DNA from: Priapulus caudatus
Taxonomy: Eukaryota > Priapulida > Priapulimorpha > Priapulimorphida > Priapulidae
Assembly (NCBI RefSeq): GCF_000485595.1
Contig: NW_014577369.1
Span: forward strand, 221,105 to 266,612
Length of the DNA stretch: 45,508 nt
Reading direction: 5' to 3'
In this document: positions 10,101 through 22,200 of the stretch, piece by piece
Layout: every line of letters begins with the position of its first letter
How positions within the stretch are numbered: the first letter of the stretch is position 1
Notes under the pieces: generated by a model
What the model saw: only the letters and a program-made list of their open reading frames with translations
The model's database searches: none
What the model was told of the DNA's origin: nothing
Position numbers and translations under genes: made by a program

Positions 10101-13100
10101 TCCTCACCCTCCTCCATCATCTTCTCTCCTCCTCTCCCCCTACTCGCATCCCTTCTCTCCTCCTCTCTCCTCCTCCTCCTCCATCACGCTTCTTCCCTCC
10201 TCCATCCTCACTCCCCTCCTCCATACAGCCTTATCTCTTCCTCCTCTCCCACCAGCTTCTCCCCGCTCCTCCACCACTTTCTCCTTTTCTCCCCTCCTCC
10301 TTCTCCACCAGCTTCTCCCCTCTCCTCTCACACCTTCCCCTTCTCCCCCTCCGCCTCTCCACCAGCTTCTCCCTTCTCCCCTCCTCCTCCACCAGCTCCC
10401 TTTTCCCCTCCTTTGCTCCCTTTCCTCCTCTTCCACCAGCTTGCCTCCCCTCCTCCTTCGCCACCAGCTTCTCCCCTCTCACCACCTTCTCCCTTCTCCC
10501 CTGCCTCCTTCTCCGACAGCTTCTCCCCTCTTCTCCACCACTCTCTTCTCCCCCTCCTCCTTCTCCACCAGCTTCTCCGCCCCCCCCTCCTCCTCCAACA
10601 CCTTCTCCCTTCTCCCCTCCTCATTCTCCACCAGCTGTCCCCCTCCCGCCTCCTCTTTTCCACCACCTTTCTATCCTTCCGCTTCTCCTTCTCACAGCTT
10701 CTCCCTTCTCCCCCTCCTCATTCCTTAGCCATATTGAGTCGCTCATACGGACCGCCGTGCGCTATAGCATATGAATCTGGCCCACACGGCCGGCCGTGCG
10801 TATAAGTCACTTCCGGTGTTGGCGAGAGCCAAAGATAAACTGCTTCTGCTCCGTATTTTTGGACCAAATGGCCTAATACAACAACTTTGCTAAAACAAAT
10901 GGCGTTAAGACGCTGACTGCCTGTGACGGCTGGCAGTCTCAGTTAACCAATGCTAATTTTTGCTACTGCCGCCTTATTTACACCCAGCACCTCGTCGCGC
11001 ATGCGTCGAGCCATGCGCAGTAGCGCCTAGGGGTAATTCAGAACTGGCCGGGTAATCTCAGACCGTGACACCGCAGCTCCACTGTTTCATTCTGTTAAAT
11101 TATCATGACCGATAAGAAATTATCAACACCATCTTCCAAACCCTCATATCGATACACATGCGGAAATAACGTGCCTGCTGTTCGTGTTAAACACAACTTT
11201 GGGTTACTTACGGTAACTTATTCTAGGTTTGCACCTATTTGGGTTATTGAAAACAGCATTTCATCAACACAACAACCAATTGTGACATGAACACTAATTT
11301 AAAGCATATATTACTGTATACGCCAATATTTTTCAATACAGATATTTTCGTGAATTCAACATGATGGACAATTTCCTGGCGAGTGGTCATCTTTGCAGTC
11401 GGTGAATATGAATTATTGGATTATTTCCGGTATGAATATATTCGTGATGAATTGTCGTGGTTTATTTTCGCGGTCTGGGGACAGCTGTTCGCCAAAATTC
11501 GCGAAAATTAAACCACTCGCGAATACAGCGTATACAAGTTTACCTTTGGTAAGATTCATTAATCCAATCCTTTGCATCTCAACTTTCGTGCTGACCTCCA
11601 CGGAGAAAGTCATATTTCCTCTTGATGTTGGCGCTGTACGTGGGCACCATGCTACCACCCTGACCTCGCCTCTACGGGAACTGATACCGCAAGCAATGGT
11701 CATCCCTTCCTATTAGCCGCTAGCAAGCATAATATATGCCTGCAGACCTCTACAATCGCATACTTGTACCATTGAGTTTTAGCACTAACTATAGCAACAA
11801 ATCGTTTAGATAGAAACAGAGAAAATATTAAACATTCTGCAAGTCCACGTATAGTATTCCACGATACTGACAGAACTAATGCCAGATTATTCACTCTGAT
11901 AACTGTTGACTCTCAGACGACGCACGGGAATCTAAATTATACACATGAGGTTCACGAAATACAAGTTTTTCATGTTTTCTCACCGTACATCAAATCGTGT
12001 GCAATTATCGTGTGAATTATTATATAATTAATAATTAATAAATATTGATTATACAAAATTGCTTGCAATACAACTGTGAAAATTAAATTGTGAAGCAGAT
12101 CTCACTCTCCACAAAAAATGTGACTATGATCATACGATGTAACATACAGACTATAGTGCAGAGAGACTAGAGAATCTGTTGAATCACTATTTTATAATCA
12201 CACACACCAAATGAAAGTTAGTTGACGCATACATCACAGGATTAGTCCAGACGTTTTTGTGACAAGACATGGTTATTATTGTTATATATCAAGACACGGT
12301 TATTATTGTACAATATGCATGCAAGCCTATGCTAAACAGTTCGTGTGTTACTGTTATTTCATCGCACACGTTCAGACTACAGCCACGTGGCTATCGAATT
12401 TACTACTGCTGCTATTCGAAGAATTGTTGGGAATGTACATTCAATAACAGCATGCTGTTAATACTCGTAGAAAACACATCTTGGCAGCTAGACTAACCAT
12501 GGCAAAACATTATGAACAATTAATAAGATGTCTTGTTTAGGATTCTTACTGTACTCCTACAGAGAAGACAGAAAACTATTAATTGACAAGTCCTAGGATC
12601 AGTTCATCTCGGGAGGGTAAGAGTGGAACTGGCTATAACTGGCACAGCTTTCCTTCACAAATCATGAACTGAAACCACAGTATTATATTACAGTCAAACC
12701 ACCAAAGCAAGATATTCCATAATATTGACAGACTGTGATGCATACATGACTTGTGCATATATAGTATGACTATTTTTTGTCTAAATCATCAAACTGCCTT
12801 GAAACCCAAAATTTAATAACACTGGCTCCTATCATGTGTAGATTATGGCAAAGTTTTAATTAGTAATTTAACACTATATCGAGTCGGGCAAATATAAACT
12901 CTAAACCTTATCATGTGCCCATGGAAAATGTTCAAAGAAACCTCTTTCAATACAAAAGAAACCCAATATTGCCTTCAAAGCTGGTTGATATTAGTTTTCT
13001 ACAACAATTCAAACGGGTGACAGTGCTTACATGCAAAGTTGAGAGAGGGAACTTTTCTGGAAACTGTACCAAGATGATCATGGCTAATGGCAGCCGATAC

Positions 13101-13179
13101 AGCAGAATGTGCAGAACCACCATACCATGACAGATCACCATTTGTAACCTGCTGCTGTTGCTGCTGTTGTTGCTGTTGT

Positions 13180-13211
<32 letters not shown>

Positions 13212-16200
13212 TTGTATCCCACTGGCATGCCAAAAACACGCACTAATTATTATATTAGATATTAGGGCATGTTATGTATGTAGGGGGTCATCATTCATGG
13301 AATCGACAAAATAACAACTTGAGATCTATGGCATCAGGTCTCATGAGGGTGACAAAAATCACCCGATTCTACTCATATGCAAGTAACACATGCATCACCT
13401 TCACAGCTTTTGCTGCGGTTAGTATGCGATGACACACTTTTCTACACGATTTCGTAATCATAGGCTGCAGTGATATAAAATACTATGAGAAAATTGGAAT
13501 ATATTTCCCTTTGAAATTGTTATTGTGCAGGAAATCACTACTGTTGGCGTGATTCTAAGGTAAACGATTTAGCTGAAAATATGCCAAGTTTGAAATGCCA
13601 CAAAACATGCAGCGCTAGAGATGTAATGAAACGAATAATAGAATACTGATAAATAAGGGAGACATATACATCTGAGGTGGCGGTGGTAGTGTATGGACTG
13701 CAAAATTACCTTGCACGCAAGCGGTTGCTGGACTTTAATAACTTTATATGAATGATGAGACTAGAGCATGGATGCTGCTGCTTACTTGTATCTAACGCTG
13801 TGTTGGCTAGAAATGCTGGTGGAACTGTGGGTCTTGTGTAGTGTGTTCTGTGGGCTGTCTCCAGGCTCCACGCTCTCGTTCCTACGCTGCTGCAACCGTG
13901 CCTCAACTACATTCTGCCCTGCCTGCAAACATAGCCATGTGTCAACACAGAACATCCCACACGCTGCCCTGCCTACAAACACAAGACACGGAAATAGCTG
14001 CAACATTTATCACCACCTGAAAACATGCTGAAGCGTCAATCCCAGAGATTTCACGAACAAGTAAGCGATTTACAATATTTTTGTGACCGTAGCAACCAGA
14101 TCGCAACTCTGTGCATGCAACCAATACCAATGACAATGCCCATCGATACTCCTGCACTGTTATTGTTTACATATATTACCTGCAGGACTTGCCTAGATGG
14201 TGGCAACTGAACATATTCTTCACCTATGGCTGGCTGACACTGAGGCTGGTTTTGGTTTAGTCTTTCTCTGCTTTTCCCTGCAGCAGCCGCTCAAATGTTC
14301 AGTGAATGTGATATGTCTGTCTGTCTTCCCGTCTGCCTATCTGTCTGTCTGTATCTCTGTCCGTCTGTCTCTCTGTCTGTCTGTCTGTATATATTAGCAC
14401 AATTTCACTCACAACGTTACAGCCCCTAATGATTCACTAATGCCTTGGATAGAACAAATGAAAGGAATACCATTAGGAAATGAATGAATCCATCGTCTTC
14501 TATTGGAGGTGACCTTCATAGCCATGTTCACCGAGCCAAATGGGTTGATCAGAGACCGCTGTGGGTGGTAGTACTGCATGCAGAAGGAAACTCATTAGCT
14601 AACATGAAGACAATAATATTTTAGTAATGAGCAGGGTATTTCCTTATCGACACAGTATGCATATAGTCCTACATTATATCATACATATTGGTGATACATT
14701 AGTAGCTATATATTCTAAGGAGCACTAGCATTTTAAATCATAATAAAATTGTTCATACATCCATGCCTTCATGAAGCAATATTGTGGCTTGCTTTACTTA
14801 TAGAGGTTAGAATTTAAAAAAAGACTGATGTGAAATTTCCAATAAATGTAAAGGAGACTTTATGACCTTTGTCAAATTAGGTAATTTATAATTCTAGCAA
14901 TGGCAATTCTTGTCTCCGTGGGGATTACTGTCTCCTTGCTAAACTGCTGTCAGGCCAGGACTAGGAGACATACAGAAAAAAGAATTGCCGGCTGACATAA
15001 AGATGATACCAAAGCTGACAATGGTCTATACCTGGTGTGAGCCTTGTCGGTAGTCGTATCGCAAGCAGCCAGCACTGCCTACAACAAGGCGGTTACCCAG
15101 AGGCAGGCCAGAGTCATCTAGTGAGCCACTGGACGACAGAGTGTGAGGCGACCGACCTGTTACCGTACAAGCAGGAGGGGATTTTTATTATTCACAGTTT
15201 TCTAATCCAAAAATGTAAATAGTTAAGGTAACTGATGCTACATTTGACACGAGTTTTTACACCTACGAGATGGCTGTAAAGATATATATGCACCAACCAA
15301 AAAATTACTGATGTAGACACAAAACTATCAACCTTTATTCTGCCACCAGAGTTATATTGAGTTATATTGAGGTCACAATTGCCAATTAATTTCAATAAGG
15401 GTCAGACTAACTAACTGCTGCCACAGTCTCAGTAAGATGTGGTCCACACCAACATACCCCGTACAACTTCAGCCATATGGCTTGCCCCACTTGTTGTGCC
15501 AAGTGATGAGGAAAGGGTCGAATCCCGTGTCCGTCTGCGTAGTATTTCAATGGCCGACGATGAGGAGTGCCCAGTTGGGGGCGTGTTCTCTAAATGATCC
15601 TTTTCCAACAGCGTGTAGTCTTCGGACATATATCTGAATGCACAATTGAATAATAACACAAGCAGTGAATTAATAACGTATAAACAATTATTCAAGCAGC
15701 TACCAGTCTTTATTGTGGCAGGAAGCGTAAGGAAGCAGCCTCGAATAGCAACACGCTGGTAGAGAATAATAATACGTTTGCAGCAGGCTACACAGATCTA
15801 TAACAATCGATGCTCTGGGCTTCGTTTTACCGTTTGCGTCTGTTAGGGACCTGGTGGTCTACCGGTTCTCTGGCGTTGCCACGTGTGTGATGGGTAAGTT
15901 GGTTTGCGCTGGGGGTCGAGCTTCGTGCTCTCCTAGAGACAAAGGTCAGAAGAGAAAAACATGGAGAGAGACAGAGAGAGAATAAGAATAACATTCAGCA
16001 TACCGTTACAAGATAAGAGTACGTCTCTTAGAGAAATATTTGATAAAATTAAGAGCAGTTTGTTCTTAATTTTGTAAACACTGATCTTATTGAAAGCACA
16101 GAACCACCATGCACTGACATTAGAAAACAAAACCAAAGAAAAAGAAAAGTGACCAGAACTAGCCAAACAACCAAGTTGACAAACTAATGGCTATATAACT

Positions 16201-19200
16201 TAGCCCTCCCACTACTACACAAAGCAAGAGAGTTTGAAGGGAATATATGACATTTCCAAATGGATAGCTTGAAATATTGATGACGAGTTAAAGATTTGGG
16301 ACAAGCTAAAAATGTTCCATGGTAACTAAATCCTATCCACTATGAACATTGTTATCTGTGCTCGGGACTAACAGGGTATCCATGGTTAAAAAAGAAAAAA
16401 ATAACTAAATAAATTATTAAACAAATAAACAATCCATTAATTATAATTGCCACAAAAACGTAAACCATAATCGCTTACAAACCCACAAACCTATAAAACG
16501 GACATAAAAACATATATGTCAAGTGTAACAAATATATATTATATATATTTAGTTACATGGGTTCATGGAAGTGTCTAATAAAATTGCGATATAGTACAAG
16601 ATAAAATGGATGAGAATATTCCATGTATCTACAGCGGGCTATCTTACACTGTAGTCTGCTTTTGACTAGACCGCGATTTTGGCAGCTTGAACACCTGCGC
16701 GTCATATTCCTCATAGTCAAACAGTGCTGGAAACCCATTGCCAGCATCCGATTTAGAAGCCATAGCAGCTGGCTTATTGAACACTATAACAACAAAACAA
16801 AAAAGACATAGCATTAGCAGGAATTACAAAGTCATGAAACTTAATTAACATTACATTTTCAATAAAGATCTATTTCTATGACTGAATTGTTAAGTATTAA
16901 CTGTCGCTATATACAACTGTTCAAACGTGTCAAATAGAAAACTAACGAACTATTTCGCAAATAAGAATAAAGTGTTGCCTACCTTTTGAATTAGATGAAT
17001 CACTCTTTTTAACCAGTTCCTGAAATAATTGTAAATTGTTGCAATACACAACGACAAATGTACTTCCATCGTGTAGGAAATAATGTCATTTTACTGTGAA
17101 GGATATATGCCTAGCTAGCAATGTATGTATCACCAAATAGCAATAACAATGTTTCCGCTTAACGAGGAAACAAATTAATGTAAGTGAAAACGAAAAAAAT
17201 TACCGCAAACAAGTGGCAAGTATTTGATTTTTAAAAAACCAATACCTTTTTATCAGGAAGCTTGATCCTTGGCACAAATCCACTTGTTACATTAGCCTGT
17301 TCCCTTGAATAAAAGCTACAACCAAAAAAGTAGATAGTTATTTATGCTTTACACTATGTAAACTACCTGCAGAAGAAGCAAATGCCTAGACTGTCAATCC
17401 AGGTGCGATAATAAAAAGTTCTCTAGTTTACTCATGTAGTCTACAAATGTAAATATCACCACATTTGATTGCCTCCCCCTCCACGCATGATGACTTAACG
17501 ACAAGTTGTTAAGCCAATGAAAGATAGATGACAACTGCTCGCCAATAATCCATAAATTATAGTCGAATTGGAAAAAGCATTTACCACAGTCAGACAAGCA
17601 GCAACCACCATGTACAACTGAAAAAATGTTCGAATAATAACTTCTTGCAAGTGTACATGCACATTATAATCACTATGAAAAGATTACAAACAGCGTGAAG
17701 AAGAACTCCTATAACAATTATGAGTCCTAAACAATTTTAATGGTGCGAGAAGCACTCTTGCGAAATCTCATCGGAGGCAGCATTATGACGCATACCTGCA
17801 GTTTATCCAGTGAGGAATGTGATAGTCGTCGCCCATGTTGTACAAGAGCTCCTCATTCTTCTTGTGAAACTAGCAAGAGGTAAATAGTCGACAGCCGTGA
17901 AAACGTCAGCTCAACAAAACAGCAATAACAATTAATTACACTAATACTGCCATTGCCATGAACGTGGTGTGTCAGGGAAAAAAAAAATTTATTTTTCGGG
18001 GGCTACTTTTCAAGCTTGCGTGCATGAAAATAGCACTCTAAAATTTGGTTTGCATTGAACTCTATGCAAATTTACGGGGGCTCTTTTTGGCATTTCGGGG
18101 GTTAAATCGCCCAGAGCCCCCGTGTATTTTTTTCACTGGTGTGTGTAGATAAGAAAGACATGAGCACGTACCTTGAATAGTGGGACAGCATGCAGTGGTT
18201 GCTCGCCGAGACAAACCAGATCACTACCCACACCTGCCACGAAATAACGCAAAATTCAATCACACACAGAGAATACGCATCCACATGCTGGACGGGAGAA
18301 ATGAGTGTTCTACTGTGATGTCGCAATGAAATTATTAAGAAATCGCCAGAAAAGGTGCAGCAACGCACGAAAACAATCACAGACTACAGACGAAAAAGGG
18401 AGTTTAGTGGTTTCTCAGGCTCTTGGCACGCACCGAAATCAATGGTGTGCTGCTTAGTAATGTTGTTTAACTCTCGATCGACCTCGTAAACGCCGGCCCC
18501 TGCTGTGATGACCACTGCAAGCTGTCCGGTGCGGTCAAAGTTTCGGTCCTTATAGTGGTTCTCAAACACTGAAACACAAGCACATGCGCATGTGCTGCTG
18601 AGATATCCCAATTGTAAAAGATATGTCCGAGTATCTGATATAGGAAGCAATATCCTTGCTAATATGCAAATAAATTATTCACTATATAGGTAAAAAAAAG
18701 CACCCATAGAAAGACAAGTAGAGTAGAAGAACCAGCCGAGATCAACCCAATGCTTACTGCAATCACTATACTACGCAATTCCGCAAAAGACACCCACACA
18801 CATCATCCCAGATCACAGTTCAAATGCCCATCGAGAAAATTTGGCAGTTAGACTCAGTGAAGAGCTTTGCTGGCGAAGACTCACCATTCAGAGATATGTT
18901 GAGCATTTCAAGAAAGTTTCCCTGTGCTGCGGTCGATATGTAACCCTTCGCCTCAGAATTCGGTTAACCCTGTGACTCAGTGAAGAGCTTTGCTGGCCGA
19001 GACTTACCGTTCAGAGACATGTTGAGCATCTCAAGAAAGTTTCCCTTTGCGGCGGTCGATATGTAACCCTTCGGCGCGCGGTGGCCGGTCATGGGGTGCA
19101 GGTGACGCAGCACGGTCTTTCGATAGTCGGCAAACAGGTGCTTGAGTTTGTACAGCGTGCCACTCCAGTCGTCGTACCTTTCACTTTGTACGACCACCCT

Positions 19201-22200
19201 GCACGCAGAAACCCACGACGTCACCACGCGCCAGATCTGCATCTCTTGCGCGTTAACGCGAACATGCGCATTCGTATAAAATCACACACACACTGAATAA
19301 TAAAAAAACCCTAAGACATTTACAGACTACTATAACTGCCTCATACATCATGCAAGTTTACACCAGTAGATTACGTATAAATTCACACACAGTGAACAAT
19401 AAAAACCCCCTTAAAACACTTACAGACTACTATAACTGCCTCAGACATCAGGCAGGTTTACACCGGTAGCTTAAACGTCGACCTATCTAAGCCAGCAGAC
19501 AGAAAAACTATGATCGTTCACTAATGTGAGTGCAAACACTGGGGACTTCACCTGTAGAAATCTTCGTAGAGTGTGCCGTTGTGGTCCTGTTGCACAAATT
19601 CCCTCATCTCAGGAGCAAAGTCGTTGATGTTGTTGGACTCGTAGAACGTGCGTGAGAAGAGAACAATCGTGACTTCGTGCGCAGCATTCTTCTCCTGTAT
19701 GACCATACAGTGTGAGCAAATGAACGTTAAAGACTTAACACCTACACTGGTTTGGTTCTACATACCTGAGAATTAGAGTGTCTGTTCACCCTTTATGTGA
19801 TTACATATACATGCATTTCTATATATAATCACATAAAGGTTATATATATATATANNNNNNNNNNCGCTACTAACATTATACCGTCAATGTGATAGTCCTG
19901 TGTTCAGGCTATGTAGAGTGCCTTCACTAGAGCTTAAAGATGATACCTACGCCGAAAATGGTAAAAATAAAGATGAAAAAATTTCTATCATGTGTTTCTA
20001 TTCTGTCCATAGCATAAATATCAATCTGTAATTCGTTGCACTTTTATGCTTAGAATTGCTGTCATTAGTCCTGTCCATTTTAGCTATATTTGTGTCCGAT
20101 TGCAAATACATCACATCTACCTCACGTATGGTACATTGTAGCCTCATAGCAAGCAATTCACTGTCGAGGAACCAATCAATCAAATGCGTCCCAGTTTATG
20201 ATGTTTTGGTATTTTGACTACTGAGAAGATTCGGACCGTCTTATTCGAGGTAAGATTGTGAGGATACGTTTAGTCCCCGTTAGTTCTTTACTTTTAAGAA
20301 TAAAACCTGGCAACGAAAATGTTACAAATTTGGTTACCTATCCCGGACCTCAACGTGATACGTCTGTGTTCGTTGTTAGAGTTTTCACCTAAGAGTAAAT
20401 CTCGCTAGTTATGTTCGTTTGCACTGTACCGTTGTCGCGGTCGCTGACGGCACTGGTTCCGTATTTTATCGCATGGTTTCATGCCAGATTGAGTCTCTGA
20501 CATTGGCAAGTTTCGACACGAACCTGGTGCGATCGTCTACTTGAAGGCTGATAGTGCGATTTGTCACTACTGACTCTGTCTGGAGAAGTGGAAAGGTGCA
20601 ACGCTAATTTCAGAAACAGTGCATATGCTAGTTTCAAGTTTTAATGCCATGCTCACTGTTATTGTCGCCAATGTTTGTATGGTTTACATCAACCTTTTTA
20701 TACTATTGTTATAATATATAATATATTTATGAGTATACGTATATAGTTAGTACGATATAGCCAGTATAATTATTAGTTGAGTTCTATCCAAATATCTATA
20801 TTTCTATGTACTAGCATCCATAAACAGTTCACTTAATATGATATATAAACCTGTTCATTGATTATATATACGATAATGATGTAAACCATACAAACATTGC
20901 GCAGAATAAAGTAGCGGCATTAAACTGAACTATCATATGCACGTTTCTTAAATTGGTTTCACCTTCCACTTCTCCACAAGTTCAGAGAGAAATCCATTCA
21001 CAGCCTTTTCAAAATAGAGATCGCCATTTGTGTCAAACTCCCACATCTCAGAGCTAATCTGGATGAACAGGTAAATCATTGCCGTCACCGACCGAAAGAC
21101 CAGCTGCAAAGAAAACATTATATTTTGTGAAAAAGTAGAAATTTTTTCATTTTATTTTTACCATTTATGGCGATGTAATCACTTTAAGCTCTAGTGAAGC
21201 TCTAACAACGAACACAGGACTATCACATTGAGGTAATATGTTATGTAGGCATTAAGAAGCCCCACGAACATTGGCCCAAGCCTAGTTTAGCACCCCAGAT
21301 TAGCTTAGCACATAAGCAAAAACATTGTGGGGGTCCCAAACTATCCTTGATCTCAAACATCAACCTAGTTATGATAAAACTCCAAGGAAGGGCTGATGAT
21401 GAATCCAGCCAAGCCACACACACATTTGGCATTCTCTTTAGCATTGTAGATCACAATTTGTGAGCATTATCATTATCGATGTTAGAAATGGACTGTGCCT
21501 CATTCAGACATGCAGGCGTGTGATCACGTGAGAATGAATAAACTAACGTAGCATTATATGACGCATTGAGCCACCTTTGTGTCTTCTGTGATGACGCCAC
21601 AAGCAACCTGGTCACCCCGAGCCCACATCTCGTCCACTTGCACACGCATTGAGCCATAGTTGACTTTCCGTGTCAGATATGCACAGGAACCAGTCTGAGA
21701 AAGAAAAATCCATGCACGATTAAAAAGCAAAATAATAAACCGGTTGCACTGGAAATCAACTATGTAAAAGAATTATGTAGTGAAGGTTTTTTAAACTTTA
21801 CTTTTATTAATATTATTATACGTTGCCCATCGATTTTAAAAGGAAACGTACTAAATAAGGAATGTTTACGCTGAATTTTCATACTTGAATTGAAACTGAA
21901 ACTGATAGTTATTATATTATAAACATGCTCAAATAAATTACATACCAAGTACTTTTTTACTGCCCACATTTCAGACCTAGTGAGGTATTGATCTTTAAAT
22001 ACCAGCTCAACTAGATTCAAGGCTACATCATTTGGGTTGACAACATTCACATACACATCCTTATAAGTTCGCAGTTGGAAAACGCTGGCAATAGACTGGT
22101 CCGTACTAATGCAGTCTGAAAAACACCAATAACCATATTTATAATGCGCACGTGCATTTTACGTGCAACAAATCCAGTCCTGTTACGAGCGCACCAATTA

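Larger units (their letters stand above)
8296..11068. mobile_element. 2.77 kb insertion bounded by palindromic repeat units
   Basis: Copy A (about 2220-2232) and copy B align on both sides of this block, so it is an insertion in copy B. Both ends carry the same motif: GGTCTGAGATTACCCC near 8305 and its reverse complement GGGTAATCTCAGACCGTGAC near 11048-11068. Inside are six or so tandem self-complementary units (to about 9015), a polypurine minisatellite (about 9060-10015), a polypyrimidine minisatellite (about 10030-10720) and about 340 bp of unique sequence. No transposase frame is visible. A CTCGT..GCGCATGC segment (near 8347 and 10987) is present in direct orientation near both ends. The sequence is error-rich, so a target duplication cannot be defined. 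Confidence 0.6.
6850..12240. other. Low-accuracy stretch, probably raw long-read gap fill
   Basis: Against copy A this stretch shows frequent single-base insertions and deletions, for example CACCTTGTCGAAAG for CACCTTTGAAAG and GGGCGGCTGCTCGAG for GGGGGCTGGAG. Just outside it (5932-6850 and after 12240) the match is nearly clean. This abrupt change in quality points to an uncorrected long read joining two contigs. Confidence 0.75.

Noticed and set aside
9175-10805. Long open frames up to 267 codons
   Set aside because: They arise from polypurine/polypyrimidine minisatellites, have near-monotonous Glu/Gly/Arg or Ser/Pro composition on both strands, and show no exon signals.
13087-13314. Plus-strand polycysteine frame
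   Set aside because: The opposite strand is an in-phase DEPDC5 exon with polyglutamine; the cysteine run is its shadow.
20395-20700. Possible transposase remnant
   Set aside because: All frames are broken by stops and no catalytic motif could be recognised.
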